Shown: positions 34,364 to 43,678, numbered from the stretch's first letter. The stretch is 64,000 bases of DNA from Gemmatimonas groenlandica (GCF_013004105.1 NZ_CP053085.1:1674001-1738000), one strand, 5' to 3'. The notes: generated by a model not told the origin, from the sequence alone. A program made the numbers and translations.

Positions 34364-35479
34364 TTAGGATACCCCGGACACTCCCGTTGGTCCGGCCGCT
34401 CGTCCCACCGCATCATCGAGATCGGAGCCCGGTTCCAATGCGGGTTCGACTCCCGCGTCGAGCAGCGCCTGCAGCGCTGACGCTCGCGCCGCCTGCTCCT
34501 GGGCAAGATCCTGCGCCCGCATCGCCTCGAGCTTCCGGCGGTCACGACGGCGTTTGCTGACATACAGTGGGAGCAGAATCAGCCCAAAAAGCCCGAACAC
34601 CGCGGAGACGTTGGTCACCAGCGAGAGCGCCCCATAACGGCTCCGCGTTCGCGTCTTCCAGTGCTTCTCGAACTGCTCACCCGTCATCCCGTAGGCCTGG
34701 CGAATGCCCTTCTCCATCGAGCCGGTCGATTTCCAGTAGCTGAAAAAATTGGCGAGTCCGTTCACCGGATCGAGCGCCTGCAGCTCGCTCACCACGCGAT
34801 AGGCCATGGCGTAGCTCCAAGTCGCTTCGGAGGCGCCGGCGAAAAAGCCCTCCTCCAGCCGATCGAGCGAGGGCAACGTGCGCCACACCATCGTCAGCGA
34901 CGTTTCAAAGGCTTCGTCGCGGGTCCACTCGCCGGCCGCCACACTGGCGTAGCCCTCGTCGAACCATCGGGGCGGCAGCCGGCCCATGCGCTCGTGCAGC
35001 GCGAGGTGGGCCAACTCATGGCGGAGCACCACGACCGGATCGCCAGCATCGCTTCCCGCCCGCCCGCCCTGCATCACCAATCGCTGTTCGTCGGGAATTG
35101 CGATGGCGGCGCCCCATTCCGGCGCATGCGGACCCACCCACTGCCGGAACCGCGCGGCATTCGGGGCCACCGCGATCAGCACGTGCGAGGTGGGGCGCGG
35201 CAGCCCCGGAAAACTATCGTTCGCCTGCGCGGACGTGAGCAGCGTGCGGGCGAGCCGGGCATCACGTGCCTCGGCGACCACGGTAAAGCGTCCCGCATCG
35301 AGACGCACACCGGGAGCATTCGGGGTCTGCGCCGACAACGCACGACCGCTCGCGAGCGCGAACGTGAGCGCACTCACGCCGGCGAACAGGATCGCGGCGA
35401 GGGTCGATCCTAGTCGGCGCGCGGTGGCGCTCCGCCCTGCTCTACCAGCCCCAGCAGCTCCGCGCAGCGTTTCCCCCAT
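34364..35479 (-). CDS. Membrane-anchored gluzincin (peptidase MA-like)
   Basis: 371 residues. An N-terminal signal peptide or anchor (about 24-51, ending ALSAQ) is followed by a zinc-peptidase domain with VLRHELAHLALH (HExxH at 154-158) and RWFDEGYASVAAGEW, whose glutamate 175 is the likely third ligand, as in peptidase MA-like families. A transmembrane helix at about 288-306 and a basic, coiled cytoplasmic tail follow. Active-site residues are intact. Substrate unknown. The start is uncertain: ATG at 35479 lies inside the preceding TPR gene, overlapping it by 70 bp. Confidence 0.78.
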   Translation of the reverse strand: MGETLRGAAGAGRAGRSATARRLGSTLAAILFAGVSALTFALASGRALSAQTPNAPGVRLDAGRFTVVAEARDARLARTLLTSAQANDSFPGLPRPTSHVLIAVAPNAARFRQWVGPHAPEWGAAIAIPDEQRLVMQGGRAGSDAGDPVVVLRHELAHLALHERMGRLPPRWFDEGYASVAAGEWTRDEAFETSLTMVWRTLPSLDRLEEGFFAGASEATWSYAMAYRVVSELQALDPVNGLANFFSYWKSTGSMEKGIRQAYGMTGEQFEKHWKTRTRSRYGALSLVTNVSAVFGLFGLILLPLYVSKRRRDRRKLEAMRAQDLAQEQAARASALQALLDAGVEPALEPGSDLDDAVGRAAGPTGVSGVS

Positions 35480-36249
35480 GGGTTGAACTTGTTGGCCTCC
35501 GCTCCTGAACGCCACGACGCGATGGCGTCATCGCGCCGTCCGGAGAACCAGTGAACGCGTCCCAGTTCATACCAGCTCTGCAGCAGGTTGGGTCCGAGCT
35601 CGAGCGCCTTTCGGAAGAACGCTTCCGCATCGTCGTACATCTCGCGTTCGCGATACACCATGCCCAGATAGAGATGCGCGTACAGCGTCGCCTTCCGGTC
35701 GAGATCGAGCCGGATCACGCGCGAGAGATGCTCGATCGCCTCACCGTACCGTCCCTGGCGCAGGCAGACGTAGCCCACGTTCGTGTGCGCGAGCGCGTGC
35801 TCGGGTTCGCGCAGGAGGACCTGCTGGAACGTGGTGCGGGCGGCATCGTACTGCTGTTGCATCATCTGCGCCCATCCCAGCAGTGTCTCGGCGTCATTGC
35901 TGCCGGGTGCCAGCTCGAGCGCGCGTCGCAGCGCCACCTCGGCGCCCGCCGGGTCGCCCAGTGACAGCTTCGACCAACCTTTCTCCACGAACGTCGACGC
36001 ACCCAGATGGTCGACGCGACCCGAGCCCGCGACGGTCGCCGCGCGGCCATCGAGCTGCTTCCAGTGTTCGACCAGTTCCTTCACGCTCGCCTTGAACGCC
36101 AGCGCGGCCGTGGCGGCCGCATCGGCATCACGGAAGAGCGAGATGATTTCCTGTTTCACGCGCTCACGCTCATCCGGCGCGGGCTTGGCGACCAGCGTCT
36201 CGTGGATGGCATCGAAGCGCGCCTGCAGGTCGGAGCCGGTTAACGACAT
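35410..36249 (-). CDS. Cytoplasmic tetratricopeptide-repeat protein
   Basis: 279 residues with no signal peptide. An N-terminal helical region (about 1-85) precedes five or so TPR units from about 85 to 265, seen in repeats such as GWSKLSLGDPAGAEVALRRA, HTNVGYVCLRQGRYGEAIEH and GMVYREREMYDDAEAFFRKA. It is probably a scaffold. It follows cheW2 by 20 bp in the same direction, so it is likely co-expressed with the chemosensory genes. ATG at 36249; no strong ribosome-binding site. Confidence 0.82.
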   Translation of the reverse strand: MSLTGSDLQARFDAIHETLVAKPAPDERERVKQEIISLFRDADAAATAALAFKASVKELVEHWKQLDGRAATVAGSGRVDHLGASTFVEKGWSKLSLGDPAGAEVALRRALELAPGSNDAETLLGWAQMMQQQYDAARTTFQQVLLREPEHALAHTNVGYVCLRQGRYGEAIEHLSRVIRLDLDRKATLYAHLYLGMVYREREMYDDAEAFFRKALELGPNLLQSWYELGRVHWFSGRRDDAIASWRSGAEANKFNPWGKRCAELLGLVEQGGAPPRAD

Positions 36250-36269
36250 GGCGCGATCATATCAGAGAG

Positions 36270-36719
36270 TCAGCGGAGAAGGCGAACAAGATCGAGCACC
36301 AGAACAGTACTGCCACCTCGCGTGAAGGTGGCAATGGCGCCGACGCGATGCGCGTCGGGATGCCCCGCCGGCAAAGGCAGCACCTCACTCGCATCCACGC
36401 TGACGACATCGTGCACCGCGTCGACCGGGAGCGCCCACCAGGTGTCGTTCACGTGCGCCACGAGTACGCGACGCAGCCCGACCGCACCGCCGCCGAGGGC
36501 AAGGCCGAGCGGTGAGGCGAGATCGGCGTAGGGCAACTCGCGTCCCTCGAAGGAGACGCCGGGCGTGTCGGTAGAAGGACGCAGCACGCGGTCGATGAGC
36601 TCGACCGGTCCGGCGAGTCGATGCGCTCCGATCGAAAAACAGACGAACGTCGCCCGCTCCACCGTGCTGACGGCGCGGCGGCGGACGGCGAACAGCGCGG
36701 TCGACTTGAACGTGCTCAT
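36270..36719 (-). CDS. CheW-domain coupling protein
   Basis: 149 residues with a CheW fold: VERATFVCFSIGAHRLAGPVE, then ELPYADLASPLGL, VLVAHVNDTWWALPVDAV and VGAIATFTRGGSTVLVLDLVRLL. It would bridge receptors and CheA, or in CheA-free form act as an adaptor. It is more divergent than the CheW at 49377. The ATG at 36719 lies seven bases after the cheB stop; the preceding in-frame residues overlap cheB and lack CheW features. Confidence 0.8.
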   Translation of the reverse strand: MSTFKSTALFAVRRRAVSTVERATFVCFSIGAHRLAGPVELIDRVLRPSTDTPGVSFEGRELPYADLASPLGLALGGGAVGLRRVLVAHVNDTWWALPVDAVHDVVSVDASEVLPLPAGHPDAHRVGAIATFTRGGSTVLVLDLVRLLR

Positions 36720-36726
36720 CGCTCGC

Positions 36727-37890
36727 TCACGCAATTTTCTCCACGGTGTCGGTCGCGACGCCATGCGCCGCCACGAGCCCTTCGATCGCGTGCGACATGT
36801 CGGCCAGCGTCACGACGTGGTCGGCGCCCGCCACGCGAAGCGCTGAATCGGGCATGCCGGGGATGACGCAGGACAAACGCTCCTGCACCACCGCAAGCCC
36901 GCCAGCTTGCCGGATCGCCAGCAGACCGTCGGCACCGTCGCGCCCCATTCCCGTCAGCACGACCCCGAGACAGGCCGCACCGTAGCAGCTCGCCGCCGAC
37001 GTGAAGAGCCGGTCGGCGGCCGGCCGTACCCCCCATTCCGTGGGCTCCTGATCGAGCAGCGCCAACGGCGCGACTGTCGTGCCTCCCACGCGCAGATGAA
37101 AGCCACCGGGCGCCACGTACACGTGGCCGGCATGGAGGGGCTCGCCGTGCATCGCTTCGTGGACCGCCAGCCGCGAGATGCCGTGCAGTCGGCTGGCAAA
37201 GCTCGCGGTGAACCCAGCCGGCATGTGCTGCACAATGAGCACGGCGGCCCGCTCAAATCGCGGCAACAGCGGAATGATCTGGCTGAGGGCGGCCGGACCG
37301 CCGGTGGAGGCGGCGATGCAGACGAGACACGACGGGGCCTGGCCATGCGTCGACCGCGACGTGCCGCGCGCCGGTGAGCGCAACCCGCGATCGTGCGCCG
37401 AGCCACGCATCGCGAAATCAGGCGACACCAGCGTGGGCGACGGAAGCGGAATACCGAGCTGTGTGACCGCCGCCGCCGCGCGAAGCGCCTCGAGGAGCTG
37501 ATCACGCACGAGTTCGAGATCGAGACTGATTGCGCCCGACGGTTTCCGCACAAACTCCACCGCCCCGCGATCGAGCGCGCGCAGGGTGGCATCCGCGCCG
37601 CCATCACTGCCGCCCGCGCTCAGCATCACCACGGGCCGTGGCCACTCCCGCATGATCCGATCGAGACACGCCAATCCGTCGAGATTGGGCATGTCCACGT
37701 CGAGCGTGACCAGATCGGGGTCGAGCAGCGGCATCTGACGCAGCGCGTCCAATCCGTCGCGCGCGGTACCGACTACCTCGAACTCGCCGCTGGACGCCAC
37801 GATGTCGCTGACGAGCCGACGCATGAACGCACTGTCGTCGACGACGAGAACGCGGCGGCGTGCGCTACCCAGCGCGCTAGAGGACGACAT
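36727..37890 (-). CDS. cheB: Chemotaxis protein-glutamate methylesterase CheB
   Basis: Response regulator fused to a methylesterase; removes methyl groups from receptor glutamates and can deamidate glutamines. 387 residues: a receiver domain with phospho-accepting Asp64 in TLDVDMPNLDG, a linker (about 140-188), then the esterase with CIAASTGGP (Ser195), VQHMPAGFTASFASRL (His222) and LTGMGRDGADGL (Asp318). All three catalytic residues are present. It overlaps the cheD stop by 14 bases. No CheR methyltransferase is in the window, so its partner must be encoded elsewhere. Confidence 0.95.
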   Translation of the reverse strand: MSSSSALGSARRRVLVVDDSAFMRRLVSDIVASSGEFEVVGTARDGLDALRQMPLLDPDLVTLDVDMPNLDGLACLDRIMREWPRPVVMLSAGGSDGGADATLRALDRGAVEFVRKPSGAISLDLELVRDQLLEALRAAAAVTQLGIPLPSPTLVSPDFAMRGSAHDRGLRSPARGTSRSTHGQAPSCLVCIAASTGGPAALSQIIPLLPRFERAAVLIVQHMPAGFTASFASRLHGISRLAVHEAMHGEPLHAGHVYVAPGGFHLRVGGTTVAPLALLDQEPTEWGVRPAADRLFTSAASCYGAACLGVVLTGMGRDGADGLLAIRQAGGLAVVQERLSCVIPGMPDSALRVAGADHVVTLADMSHAIEGLVAAHGVATDTVEKIA

Positions 37891-38356
37891 CGTCGCCTCG
37901 CACAGAGCGCACGTGGACCCGTCCTGTGGACACGTCGAAGGACACCGAGCGACCGAAATCTCCCCCGACGGCTTCCCCCACGATCGGAATGTCGTGCGCC
38001 GCGCAGGCCGCACGGGCGGCCTGCACATTGCGGGCACCGAGACTGATGGCGCCCGGCGCCAGCAAGGCGGGGAACATGCTCGCCCCGCCAACCAATCGCG
38101 CTTCGATCTCGTGCCTGGCACCGAGTGCTTGCATACGCGAGAGCATCGCCGGAACCGCCGTAGACGCGGCCTTGCCCGCACTCGGCGTATCGGCGGTGAG
38201 GGCATGATGCGGCAACAGCACGTGCGCGAGGGCGCCGACGCGAGTCGCTCGATCGTGCAACGCGATCGCGACGCAGGATCCGAGTCCGATGGTCACGAGC
38301 GTGATATCCCCGGCGCCGGCGGTGAGATCGGCGATGCCAACGGTGTGCTGAGTCAT
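37877..38356 (-). CDS. cheD: Chemoreceptor glutamine deamidase CheD
   Basis: Deamidates receptor glutamines and, in B. subtilis, binds CheC to tune adaptation. 159 residues with the catalytic cysteine in GLGSCVAIAL (Cys28), the histidine in GALAHVLLPH (His45), and the conserved RLVGGASMFP and IGARNVQAARA-like segment. The pairing with cheC at 46400 in the same run supports a CheC-CheD adaptation branch. It overlaps cheB. Confidence 0.94.
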   Translation of the reverse strand: MTQHTVGIADLTAGAGDITLVTIGLGSCVAIALHDRATRVGALAHVLLPHHALTADTPSAGKAASTAVPAMLSRMQALGARHEIEARLVGGASMFPALLAPGAISLGARNVQAARAACAAHDIPIVGEAVGGDFGRSVSFDVSTGRVHVRSVRGDDVVL

Positions 38357-38390
38357 TGCCGCGTCACGCCGGTGCGATGTCCACCCGTCG

Positions 38391-40070
38391 TCATACGGAT
38401 CCGCCCACCAGCGCGTCGTCGCTGCTGGCTACGGGCGCTGACTCCACTGGCGTCGTCGAGCGCCGCATCGCGTCGAGATTCGCGCGAACAATTTGATTGT
38501 CCGGGTCGAGGGCGAGGGCCTGCTCCCACGACCGCTGTGCCTCGTTCAACGCACCGCGCCGATAGTGCACATTGCCGAGCTTGAGATAGACATCGGCACC
38601 GTGCGACGGCATCAGCCGCACCACCCGCACGAACGACTCAAAGGCCTCGTCATATCGCTGCGCACGATACAGATAGTCGCCGAGGTTCTTGTGCAGATGG
38701 GCGCAATTCGCGTCCTCGAGCAACGCGTGCTCGATGGTACGCGCCGCCAGCTCGTAGCTCCCGCGCCGTTCCTGTACGACGGCAAGATTGTTGTGCAGCG
38801 CGGCCGCGTGCGGATGTAGCGCAATGCCTTCTTCCAGCACGGCCGCCGCGCGTGCGCTATCTCCACCGAGTGCCGCCGCGAGGCCGGCCACATGAAACCA
38901 GGCGGCCGACGGCTGACGGGCCCCCCAGGCACTGCGTGCATCAGCGAGTGCAGACTCGGTTGCCACCAGGTCGCCCACACGCAAGGCGATCGTCGCCCTC
39001 GAGAGTGCGATCCGGGGGTCGGGCACCACGACACGCCGGGTGGCCTCTTCGAGGTAATCCGCCGCGGCCACCAGATCCCCGCGCTGCTCGCACACGAAGG
39101 CGAGGTTGTGCAGTACCGCCGCCGGAGCATCCGGCTCCTGCGATGCGCGCAGGAACGTGGCGTAGGCGCCCGCCCAGTCGCGCCGACGCAGCTGCACGAG
39201 CCCGAGATGGAAGCGCGACACTCCATCAGCTTCCCGCAACTCGAGCACCCGGCGGAACTCGCGCTGCGCCTCATCGAGCATCCCGGTGCGATAGAACGCG
39301 ATACCGAGATTGCGATGCTCGGCCACACGGCTCTCCGGCGGCGGCTGACGTCGCGCGGCACTCCTGCCGACACGCTGCGCGTAGCCGGCCGTGAGCAGCC
39401 CGAACACCGCCTTGCCGACCTCGAACTCACCAAGCCCCGAGCGCTCGATCACGGTGTTGAGATCCTGCGTTCCGTCGAGAAACGGCAGGATTCTCTCTTG
39501 GGTCGCGCTGAGCGGCACTTCGCGCTGCGCGAGGCGCGGACCATCGAGCTCGAAGATCAGGTCGAGGCTCGGCACCTTCTTCGCGATCTGCGTCCACTCG
39601 TCCACGCGACGCGCGCCTTCCAACAGCAGCGAATCGGCACTGACCGAGACCAGCGCCGCGTCGGGCGAATCATCGGCCTCGGGCTCGAAGGTGAACGAGC
39701 CGAGTGTCCAGCTGAACAGGTGGTAGACCGCCTCTTCGACCTGCGTGCGATACTCGCCGACCAGCACCTCACGTTCGATGATCGCCTGCTCCAGCAGGGC
39801 GTGCGCCAGCTCCCGATCGTCCTGCGGCGCGCTCGCGGCCGTGACACGTGCGAGATCATCGGGCGTGATCGCGCCCATCCGCACGAGACGATCGCCGAGA
39901 CGGTCGCGGCGATTCACCAGCTCGGCATGCACGATGCGACCGGCGGCGAAATGCACGGTGCCGAAGCTGCCCTCGCGCGCAATGCTGAGACAGCCCGTCT
40001 TCTGACCGAGCGCCAGCAGCTGCAGCACGTCGGCCAGCGACGCTTCACTGAGATTTCCGCGGATGGCCAC
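38391..40070 (-). CDS. DUF4388 (PATAN-like) and TPR protein
   Basis: 559 residues. The N-terminal DUF4388/PATAN-like domain (about 1-115) shows SLADVLQLLALGQKTGCLSI and FAAGRIVHAEL with EEAVYHLFSWTLGSFTFEP, and a second winged region extends to about 230. From about 250 to 540 there are roughly eight TPR units (for example HLGLVQLRRRDWAGAYATF and HNNLAVVQERRGSYELAARTI). DUF4388 domains occur in signalling proteins of deltaproteobacteria and cyanobacteria. GTG at 40070 shares a base with the upstream stop (TAGTG) and has GAGGAG upstream. It is translationally coupled to the tandem DnaA-like gene. Confidence 0.85.
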   Translation of the reverse strand: MAIRGNLSEASLADVLQLLALGQKTGCLSIAREGSFGTVHFAAGRIVHAELVNRRDRLGDRLVRMGAITPDDLARVTAASAPQDDRELAHALLEQAIIEREVLVGEYRTQVEEAVYHLFSWTLGSFTFEPEADDSPDAALVSVSADSLLLEGARRVDEWTQIAKKVPSLDLIFELDGPRLAQREVPLSATQERILPFLDGTQDLNTVIERSGLGEFEVGKAVFGLLTAGYAQRVGRSAARRQPPPESRVAEHRNLGIAFYRTGMLDEAQREFRRVLELREADGVSRFHLGLVQLRRRDWAGAYATFLRASQEPDAPAAVLHNLAFVCEQRGDLVAAADYLEEATRRVVVPDPRIALSRATIALRVGDLVATESALADARSAWGARQPSAAWFHVAGLAAALGGDSARAAAVLEEGIALHPHAAALHNNLAVVQERRGSYELAARTIEHALLEDANCAHLHKNLGDYLYRAQRYDEAFESFVRVVRLMPSHGADVYLKLGNVHYRRGALNEAQRSWEQALALDPDNQIVRANLDAMRRSTTPVESAPVASSDDALVGGSV

Positions 40071-41803
40071 TATCGGTACTCCTCGATCACGCGTCCGCCG
40101 AGGTCCGGCCAGTTCCACATGGTCTTCTCCCGATCCTCGAAGAAGCGATCGAGTTCACCGGGCGCGCGCTCCACCAACTGCTCCACGCGGTGCCGCTCAC
40201 GCGACTGCAGGGCGACCACGAGGCCGCCCTCGAATCGTGAACGTAGTCGGTCCGCGAGCTCCGGGAGTTCGCGCGGCGCGTACGTGCTGGTGAGCGCGAT
40301 CTGCGCTCCGCGTTCGTAGAGATGATTGAACAGGTGGAAGAGTTCTTCCTGCGTGCGCTCCTTCCCCGCCAGCACTTCGACGTCATCGAGGATGAACAGA
40401 TCGGCGGCGCGGAATCGCAGGCGCCAGCGCTCCATACCGCCTTCCTGCATGGCGGCGATCAGCTCATCGACGAATGCGCTGGCCGAGAGGCAGGCCACGG
40501 CGGCACGCGGGCGCATGGCGTTGCCAAGGGCATGCGCCAGATGGGATTTGCCGCTGCCAGCCGGTCCGCAGATGAAGAGCGGATTGTAGCGTGTCCCCGG
40601 GTTCTCGATCACCGAGTCGATAGCCTTGACGGCCAGCTGATTGGCGCTGCTGACGTCGATGCGCTCGCGCGTGAAGACCGGCGACGGCGCGGGCAGCGGC
40701 AATGTGCTCGCCATCGCGCGCTCGACCAGCTGTTGCGCCAGTGGAATCGAAGCGACATCGCGGAACGCTGCGTGTCCGCGCAGCGCCGGATCGAGACTGC
40801 TGGCCTGCGCTTCGAGATTGCGAAGATGCTCGATCGCCGACGTGAACGTGGCGAGCAGGCCGTCCACGTCGGGCGCCTTCGGCAGTTGCATCGCGCGCTC
40901 GAGAACGGCCACGCTGTAGCCATGGCTCTTCCAGCGCGAGATCGCTTCTCCGAGCGCCACGCGCCACGGCTCCACCCGCGTCTCGACTTCCTGCAGCACG
41001 TCGGCGAGAAAACCCTCGTAGTCGGTACCGTCGGGAATGATCGCTTCGATCCGCGGCGGGTGCGACGACGGCGTGGGCATCGATGCGCGCTCGCCCAGCA
41101 CGGCGCGCACATCGGGTGGCGCGACCGGCGTTCCCTCGAGCTGCTGAAACGCCGAGAGCTTGTTCAGGGCGCCCTTGAGCTCACGCACGTTACCGAAGGC
41201 CAGTCGGGCCACTTCGTTCAGCACGCCATCGGCGAACTCCACACCACGCGTGCCGGCCACGTTGCGCAGGATCGCCAGACGCATCTCGTAGTCGGGCGCA
41301 CCCACATCGACGACGAGCCCGCCGATGAGCCGCGACAGCAGGCGTTGATCGACATCGGGTATCTCGGACGGCTGACGATCGCTGGTGAGCACCAGCTGAC
41401 GACCCGAGCCCTGCATGATGTTGAACAGGCGCAGCAGTTCGGACTGCGTTTCGCGCTGTCCGGTGAGGAATTGCACGTCGTCGAGAATGAGCAACTCGAC
41501 CTGCTGATAGTGCTCGATGAACAGCTGTCCCTGGCCGCTCGCGATCACGCGCTGCAGATGCTCGGCCACGTCCTCGCCCGACGTGAACTCCACACGCAGA
41601 TCGGGCTTGCCCGCACGCGCCTGATGGGCGATCGCCGCCACCAGATGCGTCTTGCCAAGTCCCGAGCCGCCGTAGACGAACAGTGGGTTGTAGGTGCTGC
41701 CCGGTGCCTCGGCCACGGCGCGCGCGGCCGACACCGCGAGGCGGTTCGACGAGCCGACCACGAACGTGTCGAAGCGATAGTTCCCGTCGAGCGGGCCGCT
41801 CAT
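40070..41803 (-). CDS. Tandem DnaA-type AAA+ ATPase without DNA-binding domain
   Basis: 577 residues with two DnaA domain III modules in one chain. Module 1 (about 9-240) has YNPLFVYGGSGLGKTH (Walker A 45-52), LLILDDVQFLTG (Walker B 104-109), the sensor 1 LTSD, an arginine-containing QRLLSRL, and a complete lid with FGNVRELKGAL (sensor 2). A helical middle segment (about 255-370) follows. Module 2 (about 380-530) has YNPLFICGPAGSGKSH (413-420), LFILDDVEVLAG (469-474) and DRLRSRFEGGL, but ends before a lid. There is no domain IV with its DnaA-box helix-turn-helix, so it is not the replication initiator. It lies seven bases after mglA with GAGGAG before the ATG, inside a chemosensory operon. 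Likely an oligomerising ATP switch; function unknown. Confidence 0.88.
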   Translation of the reverse strand: MSGPLDGNYRFDTFVVGSSNRLAVSAARAVAEAPGSTYNPLFVYGGSGLGKTHLVAAIAHQARAGKPDLRVEFTSGEDVAEHLQRVIASGQGQLFIEHYQQVELLILDDVQFLTGQRETQSELLRLFNIMQGSGRQLVLTSDRQPSEIPDVDQRLLSRLIGGLVVDVGAPDYEMRLAILRNVAGTRGVEFADGVLNEVARLAFGNVRELKGALNKLSAFQQLEGTPVAPPDVRAVLGERASMPTPSSHPPRIEAIIPDGTDYEGFLADVLQEVETRVEPWRVALGEAISRWKSHGYSVAVLERAMQLPKAPDVDGLLATFTSAIEHLRNLEAQASSLDPALRGHAAFRDVASIPLAQQLVERAMASTLPLPAPSPVFTRERIDVSSANQLAVKAIDSVIENPGTRYNPLFICGPAGSGKSHLAHALGNAMRPRAAVACLSASAFVDELIAAMQEGGMERWRLRFRAADLFILDDVEVLAGKERTQEELFHLFNHLYERGAQIALTSTYAPRELPELADRLRSRFEGGLVVALQSRERHRVEQLVERAPGELDRFFEDREKTMWNWPDLGGRVIEEYR

Positions 41804-41810
41804 GCGCTCC

Positions 41811-42521
41811 TCATGCGTCGCTTCCCGCGACGCCGGTGAGCACATCGGTGGTCACGTGCCCGGTGTGCAGCGACGGCGTAAAGGCCGGCGTGCGGAGGGC
41901 GAGCGCCGCCCGATGGGCTGTTTCCGTGCCCTCGTCCGCGCCGAGCCGCTTGAGCACGCGCATGCCGAGCGAACGCAGGGTGTCGAACACGCCCGGGCCG
42001 TGGAGCGCATCGCCGGCGAACTCAGGGACGGCGCGGAAGTTCAGCGCGACCGACAGTTCCGCGACGCTGGCGGCCAGCGACGCGGGCAAGTCCTGCTTGT
42101 TGTACTGCATCACGATGGGCAGATCACGCGCATCGACGCCGTGTTCCGCGAGATTCGCGTGCATGTCCTGCAGGCTTTCGAGATTGTCGTCCCACCGATG
42201 GCGCTGACTGTCGGCGACGAACGCGATGCCGTCGGCGCCTTGTAGCACGAGCTGGCGAATCGCGCGGTAGTACGGCTGACCCGGCACGGTATACAGCTGA
42301 AAGCGGACGCGATAGGCGCCCACGGTGCCAAGATCGACGGGGAGATAGTCGAAAAAGAGCGTGCGGTCGCGACGGGTGGCCAGCGACGTGAGCTCGCCGA
42401 CCTGCGTGCCCGGCAACGCCGAGTGCAGGTAGGTGAGATTCGTCGTCTTGCCAGACCGTCCGGGCCCGTAGTAGACCAACTTGCAGGTGATCAGCCGTGT
42501 GGCATGATCGACAATGGGCAT
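41811..42521 (-). CDS. mglA: MglA-like Ras-family GTPase
   Basis: Small GTPase of 236 residues, related to MglA, the polarity switch of Myxococcus gliding. G1 is YYGPGRSGKTTNL (19-28), the switch regions are LFFDYLPVDLG and LYTVPGQPYYRAIRQLVL, G4 is MQYNKQDLP (139-146). A C-terminal extension of about 40 residues (rich in Ala, Thr) goes beyond the G domain. No MglB (roadblock GAP) is adjacent. ATG at 42521 is preceded by GAGGAG repeats and begins MPIVDHATRLITCKLVYYGP, the usual MglA start. It sits between DUF4388 and tandem DnaA genes. Confidence 0.93.
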   Translation of the reverse strand: MPIVDHATRLITCKLVYYGPGRSGKTTNLTYLHSALPGTQVGELTSLATRRDRTLFFDYLPVDLGTVGAYRVRFQLYTVPGQPYYRAIRQLVLQGADGIAFVADSQRHRWDDNLESLQDMHANLAEHGVDARDLPIVMQYNKQDLPASLAASVAELSVALNFRAVPEFAGDALHGPGVFDTLRSLGMRVLKRLGADEGTETAHRAALALRTPAFTPSLHTGHVTTDVLTGVAGSDA

Positions 42522-42595
42522 GCGCCCGCTCCTCTCCTCGCCGCCGGTGTCGCCGCGCCCGACGGGCACGAGGTCACCGGATGTCTCCTACGCCG

Positions 42596-43678
42596 TTACG
42601 GATGCAGCAGCGCGTGCAACCGGGCTGTCAGCGCGATCGCTTCGCGCACGCGATCTGCGTCAGCGAACGGCTCGGGCACCCGAAGGGCAGCGTGCCAGTG
42701 CGTCATCGCATCAGCGAAGTCACCGCGCCGGGCCGCTTCGTCACCGAGCCGGCACAACGAGATGGCTTCGGCGCGCGGTGCGATTCCGGCCGTCTCCCCT
42801 CGCGGCAAGGACGGCTCAGCCGCCTGCGAGGCAACCGGTGGCGACGCCAACCACGGTGTGCGTCGACGGGGGAATCCTTCGGGGGAGATGACCCCCAGTT
42901 CGACAGGATCGAAGAGCGAATCTTCGTCGTGCGACAGTAACGCGTCGTCGGGTGTGGCTGAGGAGTGCCGCGTGTGCACCGCCGTGGGGATCCAGAGATC
43001 GCCAGCGATCTCCCGACCCTCGGGAGCGGGAATCGCTGCCATCGCGGGTGGCGTGGGATTCCGCCGGGGTGCCACCGGTCCATCGCGCAGCGCCAATAGT
43101 CCTGCCCCGATCAGACCGTGGACCTGCTCCGCCACGTCCAACAGGTTACGCCCGAGCGAGTCGGCGAGCATCAGCAGATCGCGCTGCCCGTCGACACGGG
43201 TCAAGATCTCCCACTGCGCCGGAGCCAGACGGAGGAGTGGCAATTGTTGGGGCTCGACGTCCACGAAGGCCGGAACGACCCGTGAATGTGGCACGCGATC
43301 TTCGATCCGCGACCAGACCTCGGCCCGCTGAGCGGCCTCCATCAGCAACGGTTCGATAGCCAGACGGATGGCGGCGCCCGCGGGGGCGTGCTCGTCGGCT
43401 GGCGCAAAGCGAAAGGCGCCGTCACGCCACAACAGAAGGTCGAGCATGACCGCCTCCACCTCGCGCGCCTCGTGGGCGGTGCGCGCGTGGAGCGCGCCTG
43501 AGGTATCGTGCGCGTTCCAGACGCCGGCATTGACTACACTGCCATGCTGGAACTGCACGGCGGCGTTCCGACCTTGCAGCGCCGCTTCCAGGTACAGAAC
43601 ACCCGACTTGCGGCTCAGGGCGAGCAGTTGCAAGACCTCGGCGAGGCCGAGGTCGCGAAGTCGGCCGTCCAGACTCAT
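42596..43678 (-). CDS. DUF4388 (PATAN-like) protein
   Basis: 360 residues. The N-terminal DUF4388 domain begins SLDGRLRDLGLAEVLQLLALSRKSGVLYL and contains FQHGSVVNAGVW, VEAVMLDLLLWRDGAFRFAP and a second part with LAPAQWEILTRVDGQRDLLMLAD. The rest (about 220-330) is low-complexity, proline- and acidic-rich, ending in a short TPR-like helical pair. It differs from the other DUF4388 protein by lacking the TPR array. ATG at 43678 follows the TPR gene stop by seven bases. Confidence 0.82.
   Translation of the reverse strand: MSLDGRLRDLGLAEVLQLLALSRKSGVLYLEAALQGRNAAVQFQHGSVVNAGVWNAHDTSGALHARTAHEAREVEAVMLDLLLWRDGAFRFAPADEHAPAGAAIRLAIEPLLMEAAQRAEVWSRIEDRVPHSRVVPAFVDVEPQQLPLLRLAPAQWEILTRVDGQRDLLMLADSLGRNLLDVAEQVHGLIGAGLLALRDGPVAPRRNPTPPAMAAIPAPEGREIAGDLWIPTAVHTRHSSATPDDALLSHDEDSLFDPVELGVISPEGFPRRRTPWLASPPVASQAAEPSLPRGETAGIAPRAEAISLCRLGDEAARRGDFADAMTHWHAALRVPEPFADADRVREAIALTARLHALLHP

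Noticed and set aside
40070-41803. dnaA replication initiator and a nearby origin
   Set aside because: No DNA-binding domain IV, two AAA+ modules in one chain, no dnaN, recF or gyrB, and no cluster of DnaA boxes.
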